A stretch of DNA of 64,000 nt, from the NCBI GenBank assembly GCA_965200525.1, contig OZ241368.1:7130001-7194000 (forward strand). Reading direction: 5' to 3'. Positions 35,320 to 43,307 of the stretch are shown here, piece after piece. The stretch's first letter is position 1. Each line of letters begins with the position of its first letter. Source of the stretch: JANNPJ01 sp965200525. Lineage in GTDB: Bacteria > Actinomycetota > Actinomycetes > Actinomycetales > Kineosporiaceae. The notes below the pieces were generated by a model that was not told the DNA's origin, searched no databases, and worked only from the letters and a program-made list of their open reading frames with translations. The translations under genes were made by a program, and so were the position numbers.

Positions 35320-36681
35320 ATGGCTGAGGCGCCAGTCGTTGTCGTCGGAGCAGGGCCGGTTGGATTGGCCACAGCGGCCGAACTGCTCGAACGAGGGCTG
35401 GAGCCATTGGTGCTGGAGGCCGGGTCGGGTGCCGGAGCAGCCGTGGCGCAGTGGAACCACGTGCGACTGTTCTCTCGGTGGGCCGAACTGGTCGCCCCGG
35501 CTGCGGCCCGGCTGTTGGCCGGCTCGGGATGGCACCGTCCGACTGACGCCGCGTATCCCACCGGCGCCCAGTGGGTGTCGGAGTACTTGAAGCCGCTGGC
35601 CGATGCCCTCAGTGAGCGAGTGCGGTTCGAGTCGCGGGTGGTCGGGGTAGCTCGGCGGGGCCGAGATCGGGTGGTGGACGCCGGGCGTGACAGTGAGCCG
35701 CTGACCATTCACGTCCTGAGGTCCGACGGGCGGGAGCAGCGGTTCACCGCACAGGCCCTGGTTGACGCTTCGGGAACCTGGGGCGCACCGAACCCGCTGG
35801 GTGGTGACGGCCTGCCCGCCCTCGGTGAGGCGGCCGCGAACGACCGGATCGTCTACCGGGTGCCGGACCTGAGCGAACCGGAAACCACGGCCCGGTACGC
35901 GGGCCGGCACATTGCCGTTGCCGGTAGTGGGCATTCCGCGCTGACGGCCCTGATCGCGCTGGGCGAGGTCGCGGAGTCGAACCCGGGCACCCGGGTGAGC
36001 TGGCTGCTGCGCCGTGGTGGGGTGGGCAACGCGTTCGGTGGTGGCAGTTCGGACGAACTCCCGGCGCGAGGGGCGCTGGGCCTGCGGGCGCAAGCCGCGG
36101 TGGATGCCGGGTACGTCAAGGTGATCGGTGGGTTTCGTACCGCTGGCGTCGAGCGCACCGCGAACGGCACGCTCGCCCTGATCCCGGACGCCGGAGCGCG
36201 GGTGGAGGAGGTCGACGAAGTAGTCGTGCTGACCGGCTTCCGACCGGACCTGTCGTGGCTCTCGGAGGTTCGCCTGGACCTCGACCCGATCCTGCAGTCC
36301 CCGACGAAGTTGGCACCACTGATCGACCCGAACGTGCACTCCTGCGGAACGGTGTACCCGCACGGCGCCGCTGAACTGGCGCATCCGGAGCCGGGCGTGT
36401 TCCTGGTCGGGATGAAGAGTTACGGGCGGGCCCCGACCTTCCTGGCCATGACCGGGTACGAGCAGGTCCGCAGCGTCGCGGCGAAACTGGCCGGGGACGA
36501 CGAGGCTGCCGCCCGGGTGGAACTGACCTTGCCCGACACCGGCGTCTGCGGCGGCTCGGGCGTCTTCGACGAGGCCGGCACGAATGCCGCCGGTGGGTGC
36601 TGCGGCGCCCCGGCGAACGCTGCGCCGAACCTGCCTGACGGTGCGCGCGTCATTCCCCTGCTGGGTGCGGTGAGCAGCTGA
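35320..36681 (+). CDS. FAD/NAD(P)-binding monooxygenase-like protein of arsenic operon (ArsO-type)
   Basis: A 453-aa flavoprotein. FAD-binding VVVVGAGPVGLATAAEL at about 6-22; a second nucleotide site HIAVAGSGHSALTAL at about 191-205 fits NADPH; FLVGMKSYGRAPTFL completes the flavin monooxygenase-like fold. The C-terminal tail carries clustered cysteines (TGVCGGSG, GGCCGAP) that could bind trivalent arsenic. ATG 35320 has GAGGGAG at 35308-35314. It sits under the ArsR operators and is followed 23 bp later by an MFS exporter. Similar genes (arsO) occur in Streptomyces arsenic operons; the reaction is unproven. Confidence 0.8.
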   Translation: MAEAPVVVVGAGPVGLATAAELLERGLEPLVLEAGSGAGAAVAQWNHVRLFSRWAELVAPAAARLLAGSGWHRPTDAAYPTGAQWVSEYLKPLADALSERVRFESRVVGVARRGRDRVVDAGRDSEPLTIHVLRSDGREQRFTAQALVDASGTWGAPNPLGGDGLPALGEAAANDRIVYRVPDLSEPETTARYAGRHIAVAGSGHSALTALIALGEVAESNPGTRVSWLLRRGGVGNAFGGGSSDELPARGALGLRAQAAVDAGYVKVIGGFRTAGVERTANGTLALIPDAGARVEEVDEVVVLTGFRPDLSWLSEVRLDLDPILQSPTKLAPLIDPNVHSCGTVYPHGAAELAHPEPGVFLVGMKSYGRAPTFLAMTGYEQVRSVAAKLAGDDEAAARVELTLPDTGVCGGSGVFDEAGTNAAGGCCGAPANAAPNLPDGARVIPLLGAVSS

Positions 36682-36704
36682 CGAGGAGGAACCGCGAACT
36701 CGGG

Positions 36705-37931
36705 GTGATCGTCGCATCGCCGGCGGATCCCGGCTGGGACTCCCGTGCCGGGCTCCGCCGGGTCCTGGGCGCGCTCTGCCTGAGCGAGATCACCAGCTAC
36801 GGCGCGCTGTACTACGCGTTTCCGGTCCTCTCGACCTCGATCAGCGCCCAGACCGGTTGGTCGACCGCCGGGGCGACGGCAGCATTCACCGCCGGCCTGA
36901 TGGTTTCCGGCCTGGTCGGGATCCCGGTCGGGCGATGGGTCGACCGGAACGGCCCGCGCGTCGTGATGACAGCCGGCTCGGTGCTCGCGGTCAGCTGCCT
37001 GGTTCTCATCGCGACCGCGCCCAGCCTGCTCTGGTTCTTCGCGGCCTGGTTGCTGGCCGGCGTCGCGATGGCCGGGGTGTTCTACGCACCCGCGTTCACC
37101 GCCCTGACCCGTTGGTACGGGGCTGACCGGATTGCGGCGCTGACCACCCTCACCCTGGTCGCGGGCCTGGCCAGCACCGTGTTCGCCCCCCTGAGCGCGC
37201 AGTTGTTGCATCACCTGGGTTGGCGGGCAACGTTTCTCGTCCTGGCCGTCATTCTGGCCGTGGTCACCGTGCCGGCGCACTTCTTCGGCCTGAGGCTGCC
37301 ATGGCCCCCGCCGCCGCCGGTGCCGCCTCGGCCAGGCCCGGAGAACCGGACGTCTGAGCCGGGGGCAATTGCCCGTAGCTCGATGTTCCGAATCCTGGCT
37401 GGGGCTTTCGCCATGGCCGGGTTCGCCTCGGTAGCTGCGGCGATCGGTCTGATTCCGCTTCTGGTGGGTCGGGGCCTGAGCCTGTCGACGGCAGCCCTGG
37501 CCCTCGGGCTGGGCGGTGTCGGACAAGTCGCGGGGCGCCTGGGATATGCCCGGCTGGCGGCCCGGACTTCGCTGCGCACGCGCACCGTTCTCATCCTTCT
37601 CCTCGGCGCATCGATCACCGTGACTCTCGGACTCCTGCCCGGGCCGGGTGTGCTGCTCGTGACCGCCGCGGTCCTCTTGGGAACCACCCGGGGCATCTTC
37701 ACGCTTCTGCAGGCCACTGCGGTCTCCGACCGGTGGGGTACACACCACTACGGACGCCTCAACGGCCTGATCTCCGCTCCCATCACCTTCGCCCAGGCCA
37801 TCGCCCCAGCGGGCGGTGCCGCCCTGGCCGATGTCCTGAGTTACCCCACCACCTTCGCCGTCCTTGCGATGATCACCGTGGCGGCGACGGTCCTGGCCGT
37901 CTCGGCTACGCCCGGGACTGACTGCCCCTAA
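36705..37931 (+). CDS. MFS exporter of arsenic operon
   Basis: A 408-aa major facilitator protein with about twelve helices in two halves separated by a Pro-rich loop (about 198-212). The loop-2/3 signature GRWVDRNGPRVVM and a second-half GRLGYARLAART are present. The GTG start follows AGGAGG (36685-36690) by about 14 bp, a long spacing. Immediately downstream of the monooxygenase in the same direction, so likely one transcript. It may export the product of the monooxygenase or acetyltransferase. No ArsB or Acr3 is in the island, so this is the only candidate arsenic efflux carrier here (inference). Confidence 0.85.
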   Translation: MIVASPADPGWDSRAGLRRVLGALCLSEITSYGALYYAFPVLSTSISAQTGWSTAGATAAFTAGLMVSGLVGIPVGRWVDRNGPRVVMTAGSVLAVSCLVLIATAPSLLWFFAAWLLAGVAMAGVFYAPAFTALTRWYGADRIAALTTLTLVAGLASTVFAPLSAQLLHHLGWRATFLVLAVILAVVTVPAHFFGLRLPWPPPPPVPPRPGPENRTSEPGAIARSSMFRILAGAFAMAGFASVAAAIGLIPLLVGRGLSLSTAALALGLGGVGQVAGRLGYARLAARTSLRTRTVLILLLGASITVTLGLLPGPGVLLVTAAVLLGTTRGIFTLLQATAVSDRWGTHHYGRLNGLISAPITFAQAIAPAGGAALADVLSYPTTFAVLAMITVAATVLAVSATPGTDCP

Positions 37932-37965
37932 GGGCTGAGCGGTCCAGTCGATGGCCGCCTTTCGA

Positions 37966-38712
37966 TCAGCCTGGGGATGCGGGCTCGCGAATGGGCGAGA
38001 CGAGGGCGGCGTCGCCGGTGTCGGGGTAGAGGGTCAGGACCAAGGCTGCTCCCAGAGCGGCGCCGACGAGCTGCGCCACTACGAACGCCGGGACGGAAAC
38101 GGGGGCTATGCCCGCGAAGGTGTCGGAGAACATCCGTCCGATCGTGACGGCGGGGTTCGCGAACGAGGTCGAGCTGGTGGACCAGTACGCCGCCCCGATG
38201 TATGCACCCACCGCACCTGCCGACAATGCCGCTCGGCCACTACGGGCCAGCGCGAAGATCAGTGCAATCAGGCCGGTGGTGGCCACGACCTCGGACAGGA
38301 GCGTGGGTGGGGCGGCCCGGTGGTGGACCGCGACCTGGAAAGCGGCTTGCGCGTACATCGCGTTCGCCAGCACCGCTCCCAAGATCGCGCCGAGGATCTG
38401 GGCTCCGGTATAGGCCAGAACGTCAGGCCCGGACAACCCGGTCCCGGTCCGTCGCCCCAGGGCCCAGTCGGTCATGGACACCACCGGATTGAGGTGCGCT
38501 CCGGAGACCGGGCCGAACACCAGGATGAGAACTCCCAACCCGAGCACGGTGGCGCTGCTGTTCTCCAGCAACTGCAGACCCACGTCGTGCGGGGACAGGG
38601 TCTGGGCGGCGATACCGGAACCGACCACCACCGTTACCAGCGCGCCTGTACCGATGGCCTCAGCCAACAGACGCCGGGCCAGCACCGAGCCGCCGCACTT
38701 GACGTCAGTCAT
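37966..38712 (-). CDS. Aquaporin/MIP channel of arsenic island (AqpS-like)
   Basis: A 248-aa channel with six helices and the two half-helix motifs: NPV in AHLNPVVS (first) and NPA in SFANPAVT (second). The first NPA box is changed to NPV. MIP channels in arsenic operons (AqpS) let arsenite leave the cell down its gradient after arsenate reduction, which fits the arsenate reductases next door and the lack of ArsB/Acr3. The likely promoter is leaderless: TATGGT (complement of 38719-38724) lies 6 nt before the ATG and inside a predicted ArsR operator. Divergent from the ArsR-ArsC fusion. Confidence 0.87.
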   Translation of the reverse strand: MTDVKCGGSVLARRLLAEAIGTGALVTVVVGSGIAAQTLSPHDVGLQLLENSSATVLGLGVLILVFGPVSGAHLNPVVSMTDWALGRRTGTGLSGPDVLAYTGAQILGAILGAVLANAMYAQAAFQVAVHHRAAPPTLLSEVVATTGLIALIFALARSGRAALSAGAVGAYIGAAYWSTSSTSFANPAVTIGRMFSDTFAGIAPVSVPAFVVAQLVGAALGAALVLTLYPDTGDAALVSPIREPASPG

Positions 38713-38715
38713 TCC

Positions 38716-38729
38716 TCAACCATACTTGA
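38716..38729. promoter_or_regulatory. ArsR operator TCAA-N6-TTGA between aquaporin and ArsR-ArsC
   Basis: A 4-6-4 palindrome TCAACCATACTTGA covers the aquaporin -10 (TATGGT, minus strand) and a possible plus-strand -10 CATACT (38721-38726), which is 16 bp from TTGACG (38699-38704). Same geometry as the two sites at 35258-35306 but a different half-site, suggesting a second ArsR specificity. Confidence 0.65.
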
Positions 38730-38753
38730 CTCAACATTCACGGAGGCAATTGG

Positions 38754-39449
38754 ATGGCCGAGGTTGAGCGACGAGCGCGGATGCACTCCGCCCTCGGCGA
38801 GCCGGCGCGGCTGGCCATCATCGATCACCTTGCCCTGGGTGATGCGGCGCCCGGTGAACTCGGCCAGGAATTTTTGCTGGCTACCAACCTGCTGGCCCAC
38901 CATCTGAAGGTGCTGCAGGACGCCGGACTGATCCGCCGGGTCCGCTCAGAAGGCGACCGGCGCCGCAGCTATGTCCAGCTCGTGCTCGATGATCCTCTGG
39001 TCACAGCCCTGACCAGCCCGGCCGCAACCAACCTGAACCGGGCAGCCGAGCGAGTGGTGTTCGTCTGCACCCGCAACTCGGCTCGTTCCCAACTGGCAGC
39101 GGCGGCCTGGGCCCGCGCCAGCACCGTTCCGGGAACGTCTGCCGGCACTCACCCCGCCGCGCGAGTGCACCCGGGTGCGATTCGAACCGGGCGGCGCCAC
39201 GGTCTGACGCTGGACGCCCATGCGACCGCCGGCGTCGCCGATGTCGCCCGTCCCGGCGATCTTCTGGTGGCCGTCTGCGACAACGCTCACGAAGAACTGC
39301 CCCCCGGACGCACTCAACTGCACTGGGCCGTGCCGGACCCGGTCCGAGTCGGCACCGACCGGGCCTTCGAGACCGCCTACGAGCAGATCACACAGCGCGT
39401 CGAACGCCTCGCCCACGCCTTCCACAACGATCTCGGGAGCACATCATGA
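38754..39449 (+). CDS. ArsR regulator fused to LMW arsenate reductase
   Basis: A 231-aa fusion. Residues 1-90 are an ArsR winged helix (HSALGEPARLAIIDHLALGD, then LLATNLLAHHLKVLQDAGLIRRVRSEGDRR). Residues ~98-231 are a low-molecular-weight phosphatase/arsenate reductase with P-loop VCTRNSARS (Cys105-X5-Arg111) and a late Asp in VPDP. The winged-helix part has no cysteine, so it lacks the usual As(III) trigger site. ATG 38754 has GGAGG at 38742-38746. Its stop overlaps the next gene by 4 bp (ATGA). Regulator and enzyme are thus one polypeptide under its own likely operator. Confidence 0.88.
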   Translation: MAEVERRARMHSALGEPARLAIIDHLALGDAAPGELGQEFLLATNLLAHHLKVLQDAGLIRRVRSEGDRRRSYVQLVLDDPLVTALTSPAATNLNRAAERVVFVCTRNSARSQLAAAAWARASTVPGTSAGTHPAARVHPGAIRTGRRHGLTLDAHATAGVADVARPGDLLVAVCDNAHEELPPGRTQLHWAVPDPVRVGTDRAFETAYEQITQRVERLAHAFHNDLGSTS

Positions 39450-39919
39450 ACGCGACCCCCGCCCGGCCGACCTCCGCGCTGGACAGAGCCGTGACCGCTC
39501 CGCGAGTCCTGTTCGTCTGCGTCAAGAACGGCGGCAAGTCGCAGATGGCCGCCGCCCTGATGCGCCGGCACGCCGGGCCCTCGGTCGAGGTCGACTCGGC
39601 CGGCACCCGCCCGGGCGCCAGCATCAATGCTCTGTCCGCCGAGAGCCTGGCCGAGCTCGGCATCGACATCAGCGACCAGACCCCGAAGGCGCTGACGCCG
39701 GAGCTGGTCGCCGCCGCGGACATCGTCATCACTCTCGGTCGCGAAGCCGTGGTCCAGCCGGTGCCCGGCACCAAGGTGGTCAACTGGGACACCGACGAGC
39801 CGTCAACCCGCGGGATCGAGGGGATCGAGCGGATGCGCCTCGTCCGAGACGACATCGACGCTCGGGTCCAGGCCCTTCTGGCCGACCGCCGTACTCGACC
39901 GGCCGAACAGCAGGTCTGA
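39446..39919 (+). CDS. arsC: LMW-phosphatase-family arsenate reductase
   Basis: A 157-aa cytosolic protein of the actinobacterial ArsC group, which reduces arsenate with mycothiol or thioredoxin as electron donor. The P-loop is VCVKNGGKS: Cys25-X5-Lys31, so the usual Arg of CX5R is Lys here. Other family landmarks are VDSAGTRPG, DQTPKALTPEL and the C-terminal WDTDEPSTRGI. A 19-residue N-terminal extension precedes the fold. Translationally coupled to the ArsR-ArsC fusion upstream (4-bp overlap). Converges on a phospholipase-like gene 2 bp downstream, which ends the arsenic island. Confidence 0.82.
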   Translation: MNATPARPTSALDRAVTAPRVLFVCVKNGGKSQMAAALMRRHAGPSVEVDSAGTRPGASINALSAESLAELGIDISDQTPKALTPELVAAADIVITLGREAVVQPVPGTKVVNWDTDEPSTRGIEGIERMRLVRDDIDARVQALLADRRTRPAEQQV

Positions 39920-39921
39920 GA

Positions 39922-41217
39922 TCAGGGGGTGGCGACGCCCGCGCAGTCGGCCGGGGCGTTCACCGGGTTGCAGCGGGCCGCGACCGCACCGGGCAGCTGG
40001 ACGGCGTACCCGGTCCCGAACCGGGCCGAGTCGGCCGGGCTGGGATAGTCGGTGCTGACCCACTGCGCGCCGCTGGCCAGCGCGGCATCCCGCATCGTGG
40101 TGTCGCCGCTGCGGGCCTGAGCGGTGTCGACGTCGGCGCGGGTGCGCACCAGGTACCCGGCCCGGACCTCGGCCTGGATCCGGGCCTGGTTGGCTCCGGT
40201 CGGGTCGTTCTCCTCCACGAACGCGGCGTCCGGCTGACCGGGCGTCGAGTTCGTGAACAGCACCCGGCCCCGCGACGACGGGTGCCCGGCCAGGTAGCTG
40301 TCCCGGTAGGTTCCCTGGTTGTCCATCAGGAACAGCGTCTTGCCCCGGGACGCCGCGAGCGTCGGCCAGCCGGTGCTGAGCACGGCCGCCTCGAGCGTGG
40401 CCGCGCCGGCCCGGACGTCGTCCGGCGTGATCAGCGCGGTGGCCGGGAAGACCGAGCGGATATCGGCGTCCACGGTGTCCATCCGGGCGCTAGTCCAGGG
40501 CAGCGGACTCGCCAGCAGGGCGGCGCGAGCGGCGGCAGCGACCCGGGGCGCAGAACGGGGTCGAGCGGCGGCGGTCGTGCGGCGGGGCCCGGCCTTGGTG
40601 ACAGCCTTGATCACAGCCTTGGTCGCGGCCGTCCTCAGCTTGGTGGTCTGGGCTCCGGTGAGCGAGAGCGGAGTGTCCTTGAACTCGACCAGCACGGCCA
40701 GCGGCACATGGGCCGGATGGGCGTCGGACCAGCTCTTCACCGCCTGCAGGCAGACCCGGAAGGTCAGGCAGTTGCTGTGGTAATCCAGGTCCTGGATATG
40801 CAGGACCTTGGTGCCGGGCTGCTTCATCACCGGGTCGTAGGGGCCGCCGAAGGTCAGCGTCCGCAGCAGCGGTTTGGCGTACAGCCCGCCGTTCGGGTCG
40901 GCCCACACGTCCAGCTCGACCTGGCGCACCTGCTGCTGGTCGAACTGGGTGCCGAGCGCCGGATGAGTGTATTCCAGGGCTTTTTCGCCGCTCGGCGAGA
41001 CGATCCCGCGCAGCGTCGACTCGGCCCGGGTGGCCTGTCGGTGATAGCTGTTGTGCGTGCCGACCATCTGAAGCTGGTTCAGTCGCACCGGCTCGTCGTC
41101 CACCTGCGCGCCGGTCGCGCCGGTCGCGCCGTGGGCGCTCGGCGCCGACAGCAGGGCGGCGGTGAGCGCGGTGAGCACCGTGACCAGAACCGGGATCCGA
41201 CGACGCTGTGGATTCAT
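39922..41217 (-). CDS. Secreted Ca2+-dependent PI-specific phospholipase C-like protein
   Basis: A 431-aa exported protein. Signal peptide about 1-30 (IPVLVTVLTALTAALLSAPSAHG). The mature part begins with LNQLQMVGTHNSYHRQ, the first catalytic-His region of the PI-PLC fold, then VELDVWADPNG and VLVEFKDTPL, and later LFLMDNQGTYRDSYLAGHP and WVSTDYPSPAD. This matches the Ca2+-dependent phosphoinositide phospholipase C1-like family of bacteria. A basic Ala/Arg-rich insert (about 205-245) interrupts the barrel. Leaderless start: TACGGT (complement of 41224-41229) lies 6 nt before the ATG. Confidence 0.82.
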   Translation of the reverse strand: MNPQRRRIPVLVTVLTALTAALLSAPSAHGATGATGAQVDDEPVRLNQLQMVGTHNSYHRQATRAESTLRGIVSPSGEKALEYTHPALGTQFDQQQVRQVELDVWADPNGGLYAKPLLRTLTFGGPYDPVMKQPGTKVLHIQDLDYHSNCLTFRVCLQAVKSWSDAHPAHVPLAVLVEFKDTPLSLTGAQTTKLRTAATKAVIKAVTKAGPRRTTAAARPRSAPRVAAAARAALLASPLPWTSARMDTVDADIRSVFPATALITPDDVRAGAATLEAAVLSTGWPTLAASRGKTLFLMDNQGTYRDSYLAGHPSSRGRVLFTNSTPGQPDAAFVEENDPTGANQARIQAEVRAGYLVRTRADVDTAQARSGDTTMRDAALASGAQWVSTDYPSPADSARFGTGYAVQLPGAVAARCNPVNAPADCAGVATP

Positions 41218-41361
41218 GCAAGCACCGTACGTCACTGGCCCCAAATCCGGCGATAAGCCGCACCGGCTGTTTGCCGGGCCTTCACCGTGGGCATCGGTGC
41301 AAGTCGCGAGGCGGCCGGATCGGGAACAGGATCGAGATAGCCCCAGAGGAACGGAGCACAC

Positions 41362-42546
41362 ATGAGCAGCGCCATCGATCTACTGATCGTCGGGTCGGGC
41401 CCGGCCGCGGTGTCGGCCGCCCGGTCGTACCGCGATCACGACGGCCCGGGCCGGGTGGTGATGGTGACCGACGACCCGGACGCCCCCTACGACCGGCCGC
41501 CGTTGTCGAAAGACTTCCTGCGCGGCGAGACCACCGAGGCCGACCTCTTCCTGCTGGAGCAGCGCGAACTGGAGAAACTCGAGGTCGAACTGCGGTCGGG
41601 CCGGGTCGTGGGGCTGAGCCCGGCGGAGCATCAGGTGACCGTGGACGGCGACGAGACCCTGACCTACCGGTGGTGCCTGCTGGCGACCGGGTCCACGCCC
41701 GCGGTCCTGCCGATCCCCGGCGGGGACGATCCGGGCCTGCTATACCTGCGCACCCTGCAGGACGCGCGGCGGCTGCGCTCAGCGGCCACGGCCGACGGGG
41801 CGAAGTCGGCCGTGGTGGTCGGATCGGGCTTCATCGGGTGCGAGGCCGCCGTCTCGCTGCGCCGGCTCGGGCTGGCGGTGACGCTGGTGACCGACGAGGA
41901 GGGGCCGCAGCGCAAGCGGCTCGGCGAGCAGGCCTCGGCCAGGATCGCCGGCTGGCTGCGGGACGAGGGTGTGCGCCTGCTGACCGGGGTCACCCTCACG
42001 TCGATCGACGTCGAGCCGGAGGCCACCACCGTTCAGCTTCAGGACGGCGACGACGTCCGGGCCGATCTCGTGCTGATGGCGGTCGGCGTCACCCCGGTCA
42101 CCGACCTGGCCGACGCGGCCGGACTGCCCCGGCACGAGGGCCGGGTGACGACCGACGCCGCGATGAGGACGCCGATGGACGGGGTGCTGGCCGCCGGCGA
42201 CATCGCGATGGCCTTCAACACCGCCGCCGGCCGGCCCCTGGCCGTGGAGCACTGGGGCGAGGCCGAGACCATGGGCCGGATCGCCGGCGCCACCGCCGCC
42301 GGAGCACAGGCCCAATGGGACGGCGTTCCCGGGTTCTGGTCCCAGATCGGCGAGCGCACCCTGCAGTACGCGGCCTGGGGTGACGGGTTCGAGCAGGCCC
42401 GCCTGGTCGAGCACGGCGAGAAGGCGTTCACCGTCTGGTACACCGACCGCAGCGGGAACGCCGTCGGCGTGCTGACCTTCGGCGTCGACGACGACTACGA
42501 GAACGGCCAGTCCTTGATCACCAAAGGCACGCCGCCGCCGGCCTGA
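41362..42546 (+). CDS. FAD-dependent pyridine nucleotide-disulfide family (ferredoxin reductase-like)
   Basis: A 394-aa flavoprotein resembling ferredoxin or rubredoxin reductases of oxygenase systems. FAD motif LLIVGSGPAAVSAA (about 7-20), the PYDRPPLSKDFLRG segment typical of BphA4-like reductases, NADH motif AVVVGSGFIGCEAAVSL (about 153-169), and the late FAD motif GVLAAGDIAMAF (about 274-285). The C-terminal dimer domain is short. ATG 41362 follows AGAGGAACGG with GAGGA at about 41347-41351. No partner ferredoxin is adjacent. It ends in a strong hairpin shared with the convergent gene. Confidence 0.88.
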   Translation: MSSAIDLLIVGSGPAAVSAARSYRDHDGPGRVVMVTDDPDAPYDRPPLSKDFLRGETTEADLFLLEQRELEKLEVELRSGRVVGLSPAEHQVTVDGDETLTYRWCLLATGSTPAVLPIPGGDDPGLLYLRTLQDARRLRSAATADGAKSAVVVGSGFIGCEAAVSLRRLGLAVTLVTDEEGPQRKRLGEQASARIAGWLRDEGVRLLTGVTLTSIDVEPEATTVQLQDGDDVRADLVLMAVGVTPVTDLADAAGLPRHEGRVTTDAAMRTPMDGVLAAGDIAMAFNTAAGRPLAVEHWGEAETMGRIAGATAAGAQAQWDGVPGFWSQIGERTLQYAAWGDGFEQARLVEHGEKAFTVWYTDRSGNAVGVLTFGVDDDYENGQSLITKGTPPPA

Positions 42547-42560
42547 GGGCCGGCGGCGGC
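42531..42560. terminator. Perfect 13-bp stem terminator with stop codon in the loop
   Basis: GCCGCCGCCGGCC (42531-42543) pairs perfectly with 42548-42560 around a 4-nt loop TGAG (42544-42547) that includes the reductase stop codon TGA (42544-42546). It sits between convergent genes and should terminate both ways. Confidence 0.8.
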
Positions 42561-42574
42561 AACACTCACCTGGC

Positions 42575-43156
42575 TCAGCTGACCGGCACGGGCGCGGGCG
42601 TGGCCGCGGTGAAGATGTTGTCCTCCGGGGCGGCCCGGCGGCTGTGCCAGAAGCCCAGCCCTGACAGGGCCAGCATCACCAGGGCCCCGAGGAAAGCGGC
42701 GATCGCGGCGATGCCGGCGATGGTCGCCATCGTGCCGAAGGCATAGGCGTTCAGCAGCAGGCCGCGCAGGGTCTCGCCCTTGAACACGGTCTCCACCTGG
42801 CCGGCCAGCTCGGTGTTGGTCGGGTCGGCCTGGGCTGCGGCGCTGAGCTGGGCGTAGGTCTTGCCGCCGCCGATCTTGGTGAGGTGGACGGCGATGAAGT
42901 GGTCGGCGTAGGTGCCGGCCTGGGCGCCGGTGGTCAGCTGCTGCCCGGCGTACTTGCGCATCGGGGCGAACTCGGCGCCGGCGGTGGCCGGGCTGCCCTT
43001 GGCCGGGAAGAAGATCTGCTCGGCGCTGAGCTGGCTCTTGATCTCGTTCTGGACGAAGTTGTGGGCCCAGGTCAGCAGCGACCCGGCCACGATCAGCAGC
43101 ACGGTCAGGGTGATGCCCAGCGAGCTGAGCAGGCGGTCGAAGCTTTTGCGGCGCAC
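42575..43156 (-). CDS. Two-helix membrane protein of unknown function
   Basis: A 193-aa protein with one N-terminal helix (about 14-32, LGITLTVLLIVAGSLLTWA), an external domain of ~95 residues (IKSQLSAEQIFFPAKGSP...KIGGGKTYAQLSAAA), and a C-terminal helix pair (about 145-178). The external domain has recognisable conserved blocks but no family name that I can assign. GTG 43156 has AAGGAG 8 nt upstream. A DosR-box-like palindrome lies about 90 bp upstream (43246-43265), so it may belong to the hypoxia module. Confidence 0.72.
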   Translation of the reverse strand: MRRKSFDRLLSSLGITLTVLLIVAGSLLTWAHNFVQNEIKSQLSAEQIFFPAKGSPATAGAEFAPMRKYAGQQLTTGAQAGTYADHFIAVHLTKIGGGKTYAQLSAAAQADPTNTELAGQVETVFKGETLRGLLLNAYAFGTMATIAGIAAIAAFLGALVMLALSGLGFWHSRRAAPEDNIFTAATPAPVPVS

Positions 43157-43245
43157 GGCGAGTTCTCCTTGTGAGAAGTCTTTCCGGGGCCGGGGCCGGC
43201 CCCTTCACGTTTCACCTGATCTTGTCCGGGCCGGCGCCTCCAGCC

Positions 43246-43265
43246 ATCGGGCCGAAGGTCCCGAG
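43246..43265. promoter_or_regulatory. DosR/DevR-box-like palindrome 1
   Basis: ATCGGGCCGAAGGTCCCGAG matches the mycobacterial DosR box TTSGGGACTWWAGTCCCSAA at 15 of 20 positions by my count, including both GGG/CCC cores at correct spacing. Located upstream of the membrane gene at 42575. Confidence 0.5.
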
Positions 43266-43307
43266 CCGGGCCGAAATGGTCCCGACCTGGGCGGCAGCAC
43301 GGTCAAG

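Noticed and set aside
34357..39919. Arsenic island as a recent mobile insertion
   Set aside because: No transposase, integrase, flanking direct repeats or tRNA edge seen, and GC and codon use are close to the neighbours; transfer is possible but unsupported here.
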